Source: Acidobacteriota bacterium (lineage in GTDB: Bacteria > Acidobacteriota > HRBIN11). Taken from it: a stretch of DNA of 26,302 bases. The stretch is taken from the NCBI GenBank assembly GCA_030550225.1, contig JAUQPV010000008.1:1-26302 (forward strand), in the 5' to 3' direction. Under the pieces are notes generated by a model, which was given only the letters and a program-made list of their open reading frames with translations, had not been told where the DNA came from and searched no databases. Numbering within the stretch: the stretch's first letter is position 1; every line of letters begins with the position of its first letter. Positions 23,403-26,302 of this stretch are shown here, one piece after another. The position numbers and the translations under genes are program-made.

Positions 23403-24071
23403 ATGACGACTCCCTATGAACCCACGGAAGGCGCTATCCCCTGGGAGGCGCCCGGTGCACCCCCGGTGCAAGGCTGGCTGGAATCGGTCAAGCTCCTGGT
23501 GACGCGGGCGACGGACTTTTTCCGGCGCATGGCCCCGACGACGGGCAACTACCTGAAGCCTTTCCTGTTCGCTCTGGTCTGTGCTTACATCGGGGCCGTC
23601 TTCGGGTGGATTTACAACATGTTGTTCCAATTCTCCCTGGGGTCCTTGTTCGGTGTTCGGGGTGCCGGGATGTTCTCCGGCCTCGTAGGCGGCGGGATGG
23701 GCTTGATCGGTGTCATTTTCTTCACCCCGATCGGCTTAGCCCTGGGGTTGATCATCGGGACGCTGGTCTTCCATCTCATGCTGGTCCTCCTGAAGGCGGC
23801 GACCCAGCCGTGGGAGGCGACGTTTCGGGTCCTGGCCTATGCCGGTGTCAACAACCTGGCCCGAGTGATTCCCGTCTTGGGCGGTCTGGTCGGCCTCCTG
23901 TGGTGGATTTACCTGGCCATCGTGGGTCTTCGGGAGGCTCATCGCACGACGACGGGGAAGGCGGCCCTGGCCGTCTTGATCCCGATCGGGGTCCTGTGTC
24001 TCTGCTTTGCGGCTTTGGCAGGCCTGGGCGGCTTGGCTCTGTTCGGGCTCATCCGGCAGGCTCAGCAGTAA
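23403..24071 (+). CDS. Yip1-family multi-pass membrane protein
   Basis: The 222-residue protein has a short soluble N-terminus ending with a segment typical of YIP1-domain proteins (LLVTRATDFFRRMAPTTG), then about five hydrophobic segments: around PFLFALVCAYIGAVFGWIY, GLIGVIFFTPIGLALGLII, ARVIPVLGGLVGLLWWIYL and ALAVLIPIGVLCLCFAALAG, with a weaker glycine-rich one between. Bacterial Yip1 proteins are inner-membrane proteins without a settled function. The ATG follows GGAGGG with a good spacer. The 70-bp gap before it contains a short ccctac/ccttat array of the 7-8-base repeat type. It is followed 95 bp later by the secretin gene, which appears to have its own promoter. Confidence 0.85.
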   Translation: MTTPYEPTEGAIPWEAPGAPPVQGWLESVKLLVTRATDFFRRMAPTTGNYLKPFLFALVCAYIGAVFGWIYNMLFQFSLGSLFGVRGAGMFSGLVGGGMGLIGVIFFTPIGLALGLIIGTLVFHLMLVLLKAATQPWEATFRVLAYAGVNNLARVIPVLGGLVGLLWWIYLAIVGLREAHRTTTGKAALAVLIPIGVLCLCFAALAGLGGLALFGLIRQAQQ

Positions 24072-24129
24072 ACCCGCTCCCCGGCGGCGAGGCGACGGCA
24101 TTTCATGGTAACTCCGAGGAGTCGTGGAC

Positions 24130-24135
24130 TATAAT
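24130..24135 (+). promoter_or_regulatory. Consensus -10 box upstream of the secretin gene
   Basis: TATAAT is a perfect -10 hexamer 31 bp before the secretin start. No good -35 box lies 16-18 bp upstream, so this is a partial promoter call. Confidence 0.4.
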
Positions 24136-24166
24136 GGTGCCACCCAAGCTGTAGGGGGAGGTCCCC

Positions 24167-25867
24167 ATGACCCGTCGCCTCGCCTGGACTCTTGCGGCGG
24201 TCGGCCTGCTGGCGACGGCCTGCGCCTATCCGTCCCGGCTCGAACGGGAAGCCGACCGGGCTTTCCGTCGTCAGGCCTGGGACGAGGCCGTCGCCCTCTA
24301 CAGTCGCCTCGTCCAGCAGTCCCCGGAGCGGCTGGAGTTCCAGACCCGTTACTGGTGGGTCCGCCTTCGAGCGGCCCAGGCGCACCTCTTGCGGGCCCAT
24401 CAGGCGGAACGGGCCGGTGACCTTGAACGGGCCCTCGTCGAGCTCGAGACGGCCGCCGACTTGGACCCGACGAACGCCGAGATCCAGCAGTATCTGCAGG
24501 AGCTCCGTCAGCGGCTGAAGCCAGCCCCGGCGCCGCCTCCGACGCCGGGCCCGACCCTTCGGTTCACGGCCCTGCCGGAGACCGTCTTGCGTCAACCCAT
24601 CACGAACATGAACTTCTCGGGGGCGCCCCTGCCGGCGGTCCTCAAGAGTCTGGCCCAGGTCCTGCACTTGCAGTTGGTCGTAGACCCGGACGTCCCGTCG
24701 ACGCCCGTGACCGTGCAATTTGCAGACACGACGCTCGAACAGGCCCTTACCCAGTTGGCCCGAAATTACGGCTTGTTTTTCCGATTCTTAGACGCCCGCA
24801 CGCTGGTCGTCGCCCCGGACACGCCGGAAAAGCGCCAGCGGTATCGGGATTACTGGATGTATACGTTCCGTATCGAGTACACGCGTGCCGCCAACGTCCT
24901 CCAGATCCTCCGGCAGACCCTGCGGCTCGATTACGTCGCCACGGACCCCCAGCAGGAGACGATCACGGTCGTCGGCGCCCGGGACCAGGTCGAGGCGGCC
25001 GCCCGTCTGATCGCCCAGGTCGATGTGGCGCCGGCCGAGGTCTTGATCCACATGGACATCCTGGAAATCAACCGCTCCTTGCTTCAGCAGTACGGCCTTC
25101 AGGTCGCCTCGCCGGGGGTCCCCGGCGTCGAGTCGGCGCTTCAACCGGAGCCCAAGATTCAACTTGACCCGGGGCCGATCTTGAGTCGGTCCGACTTTGC
25201 CCTGGTGAATCTGCCGTCGTTGGTCGCCCGTCTGCTTAAGCAGTCAGCACACGCCCGCCTTCTCCAGAGCGTCCCCGTCCGGACCGTCGAGGGCGTCCCT
25301 GGGCGGATTCGCTTCGGTAGCGAAATCCCGGTACCCCAGACGACCTTTGTCCCCTTCGCCACGGGCGGTCCCGCCACCCAGCCCATCACGTCCTTCATCT
25401 ACCGCGTCATCGGCCTGAACATCGACCTGACGCCGAAGGTTCACGAGAACGGGGACATCACGATTCAGGTCGTCGTCGAGAGCAGTTCCGTAGCCGGACA
25501 GGGCTTCGGGGGCGCCCCGGTGTTTTCGACGAGCCGGATCGAAAAGACGATCCGCCTGCGCCCGAACGAAACGAGCCTAATCGCCGGCCTCATCCGGGAA
25601 CAGCTCCGGGACGTCATCGAGGGTCTGCCGGGGCTTGAGTCGGTGCCTCTCTTAGGGGGGTTGCTGAGCCGTCATTCCCGGGAGCGGGAGGAAAACGAGA
25701 TCATCGTCCTGTTGACGCCCTACTTGGTCCGCCCCCGAGCGCCCGTTCAGTACCAGGCCATCGAGGTCCCGGCCCCCAGCGGTGGGGCCCCGACGGCACC
25801 GCCGTCGATCTTTCCCATCCCCCAGCCGCCGACCCCGCCGGGGGACCGGGAAAAGCCGCCCCGATGA
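24167..25867 (+). CDS. TPR-containing secretin lipoprotein (GspD/PilQ-like)
   Basis: The 566-residue product starts with a lipoprotein-type signal (LAWTLAAVGLLATAC, likely lipidated Cys at residue 19). A TPR-like helical region follows (about 24-120: AFRRQAWDEAVALYSRLVQ, ALVELETAADLDPTNAEI), then a proline-rich linker. A secretin/TonB short N-terminal domain (about 145-220) and an N1-like domain (about 225-285) lead to the secretin barrel, with EVLIHMDILEINRS, VPVRTVEGVPGRIRFGSEIPV and the C-terminal GLESVPLLGGLLSRHSREREENEIIVLLTPYLV region, cited as the family signature. Secretins form the outer-membrane gate of type II secretion or type IV pili. No other component is in view, so the system is undecided. 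The ATG follows GGGGGAGG. Confidence 0.93.
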   Translation: MTRRLAWTLAAVGLLATACAYPSRLEREADRAFRRQAWDEAVALYSRLVQQSPERLEFQTRYWWVRLRAAQAHLLRAHQAERAGDLERALVELETAADLDPTNAEIQQYLQELRQRLKPAPAPPPTPGPTLRFTALPETVLRQPITNMNFSGAPLPAVLKSLAQVLHLQLVVDPDVPSTPVTVQFADTTLEQALTQLARNYGLFFRFLDARTLVVAPDTPEKRQRYRDYWMYTFRIEYTRAANVLQILRQTLRLDYVATDPQQETITVVGARDQVEAAARLIAQVDVAPAEVLIHMDILEINRSLLQQYGLQVASPGVPGVESALQPEPKIQLDPGPILSRSDFALVNLPSLVARLLKQSAHARLLQSVPVRTVEGVPGRIRFGSEIPVPQTTFVPFATGGPATQPITSFIYRVIGLNIDLTPKVHENGDITIQVVVESSSVAGQGFGGAPVFSTSRIEKTIRLRPNETSLIAGLIREQLRDVIEGLPGLESVPLLGGLLSRHSREREENEIIVLLTPYLVRPRAPVQYQAIEVPAPSGGAPTAPPSIFPIPQPPTPPGDREKPPR

Positions 25868-25876
25868 GGTTTGGGT

Positions 25877-26302
25877 ATGCGCAGTCGTCTGTGCCGGTGG
25901 GCGGTGGGCGGGCTGGGCCTGTGGATGGGGCTTAGCGCGTTGGCGTATGGGAAAGGCCCTTATCCCGACGTCTGTTCGTCTCTCGAGGGTCTCCGCTGGT
26001 TGGTTCCGGCCGCTCGGCCGTGGCTCCCAGACGGATGGCCCGAATGGTCGGCCGACACGTGGGAAGTTCATATCCGGGGCTGGTCGGCCCGGGGTGCCTG
26101 GGAACCCCTCCAAGCGGCCGCTTACGTCCTGCATTTCTGCGGAGCGGATAGTCTTGCCCAGCAAGCCTGGTCCGAGGGCTTGAGGACCTATCTGCGAAAG
26201 GGTGGCATCCCGGTGTATGCCCAGGCTCCTGAGGCTTTCCCGTGGTGGCGCCTCTGGGAAGCCGAGTATGCCCACCAGGGCGTCACGCCGGCTCTCGCCG
26301 AA
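25877..26302 (+). CDS. Exported protein of unknown function (partial, runs off right edge)
   Basis: The first 142 residues are visible with no stop before the window ends. A signal peptide is likely (RWAVGGLGLWMGLSALAYG, cut near residue 25). The mature part is rich in Trp, Ala and Pro, with two cysteines (CSSLEG and HFCGAD). I do not recognise a family. It starts nine bases after the secretin stop, with TGAGGT just upstream, so it is almost certainly co-transcribed with the secretin gene. It could be an accessory factor of the same secretion or pilus system, but nothing in the visible part proves this. Confidence 0.7.
   Translation, partial: MRSRLCRWAVGGLGLWMGLSALAYGKGPYPDVCSSLEGLRWLVPAARPWLPDGWPEWSADTWEVHIRGWSARGAWEPLQAAAYVLHFCGADSLAQQAWSEGLRTYLRKGGIPVYAQAPEAFPWWRLWEAEYAHQGVTPALAE

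Overview
The window is GC-rich chromosomal DNA from a Gram-negative (diderm) bacterium. It encodes outer-membrane machinery (an Omp85 barrel, a secretin, lipoproteins), SecA and a zinc-type ribosomal protein L31. An archaeal-type C1-cofactor pair (MfnE-like and MfnF-like) and an intein-split radical SAM protein fit a thermophilic or deep-branching lineage. The secretin with an N-terminal TPR-like region resembles those of Acidobacteriota, but that assignment is a guess. I saw no rRNA, tRNA, CRISPR array, transposase or prophage gene.

Layout. From 1 to about 7.9 kb all genes are on the minus strand: a partial MfnE-like kinase, an MfnF-like ASKHA protein, rpmE, the AmrS radical SAM protein split by a 445-residue intein, a DUF4388 protein, a DUF167 protein and a sugar-1-phosphate nucleotidyltransferase. 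A repeat-filled divergent region at 7857-8067 leads into plus-strand genes: a putative lipoprotein metalloprotease, secA, a small helical protein translationally coupled to secA, and a double zinc ribbon. One minus-strand gene follows, an SDR with the Asp-Tyr-Lys triad of pteridine reductases. From 14.5 kb to the end everything is plus strand: a DsbA-like thioredoxin-fold protein, a 2298-residue TamB-Omp85 fusion, a PaaI-type thioesterase, a Yip1-family membrane protein, a TPR-secretin lipoprotein and a truncated exported protein.

How the genes may work together. Much of the right half concerns envelope biogenesis. SecA drives export, the DsbA-like protein could form disulfides, and the giant fusion could carry lipid or outer-membrane-protein substrates from inner to outer membrane on one chain. 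The fusion has exactly eight cysteines, in four close pairs, and its gene lies directly behind the DsbA-like gene. The left edge and possibly the SDR point to pterin/methanofuran-type C1 cofactor metabolism.

The most unusual non-coding feature is a family of intergenic inverted repeats whose arms are imperfect tandem arrays of 7- or 8-base words. Each locus has its own word, and the second arm carries its complement. At two loci such a structure sits inside a longer element with 17-bp terminal inverted repeats. Several genes (secA, the DUF167 gene, the zinc ribbon gene) end by reading into these arrays.
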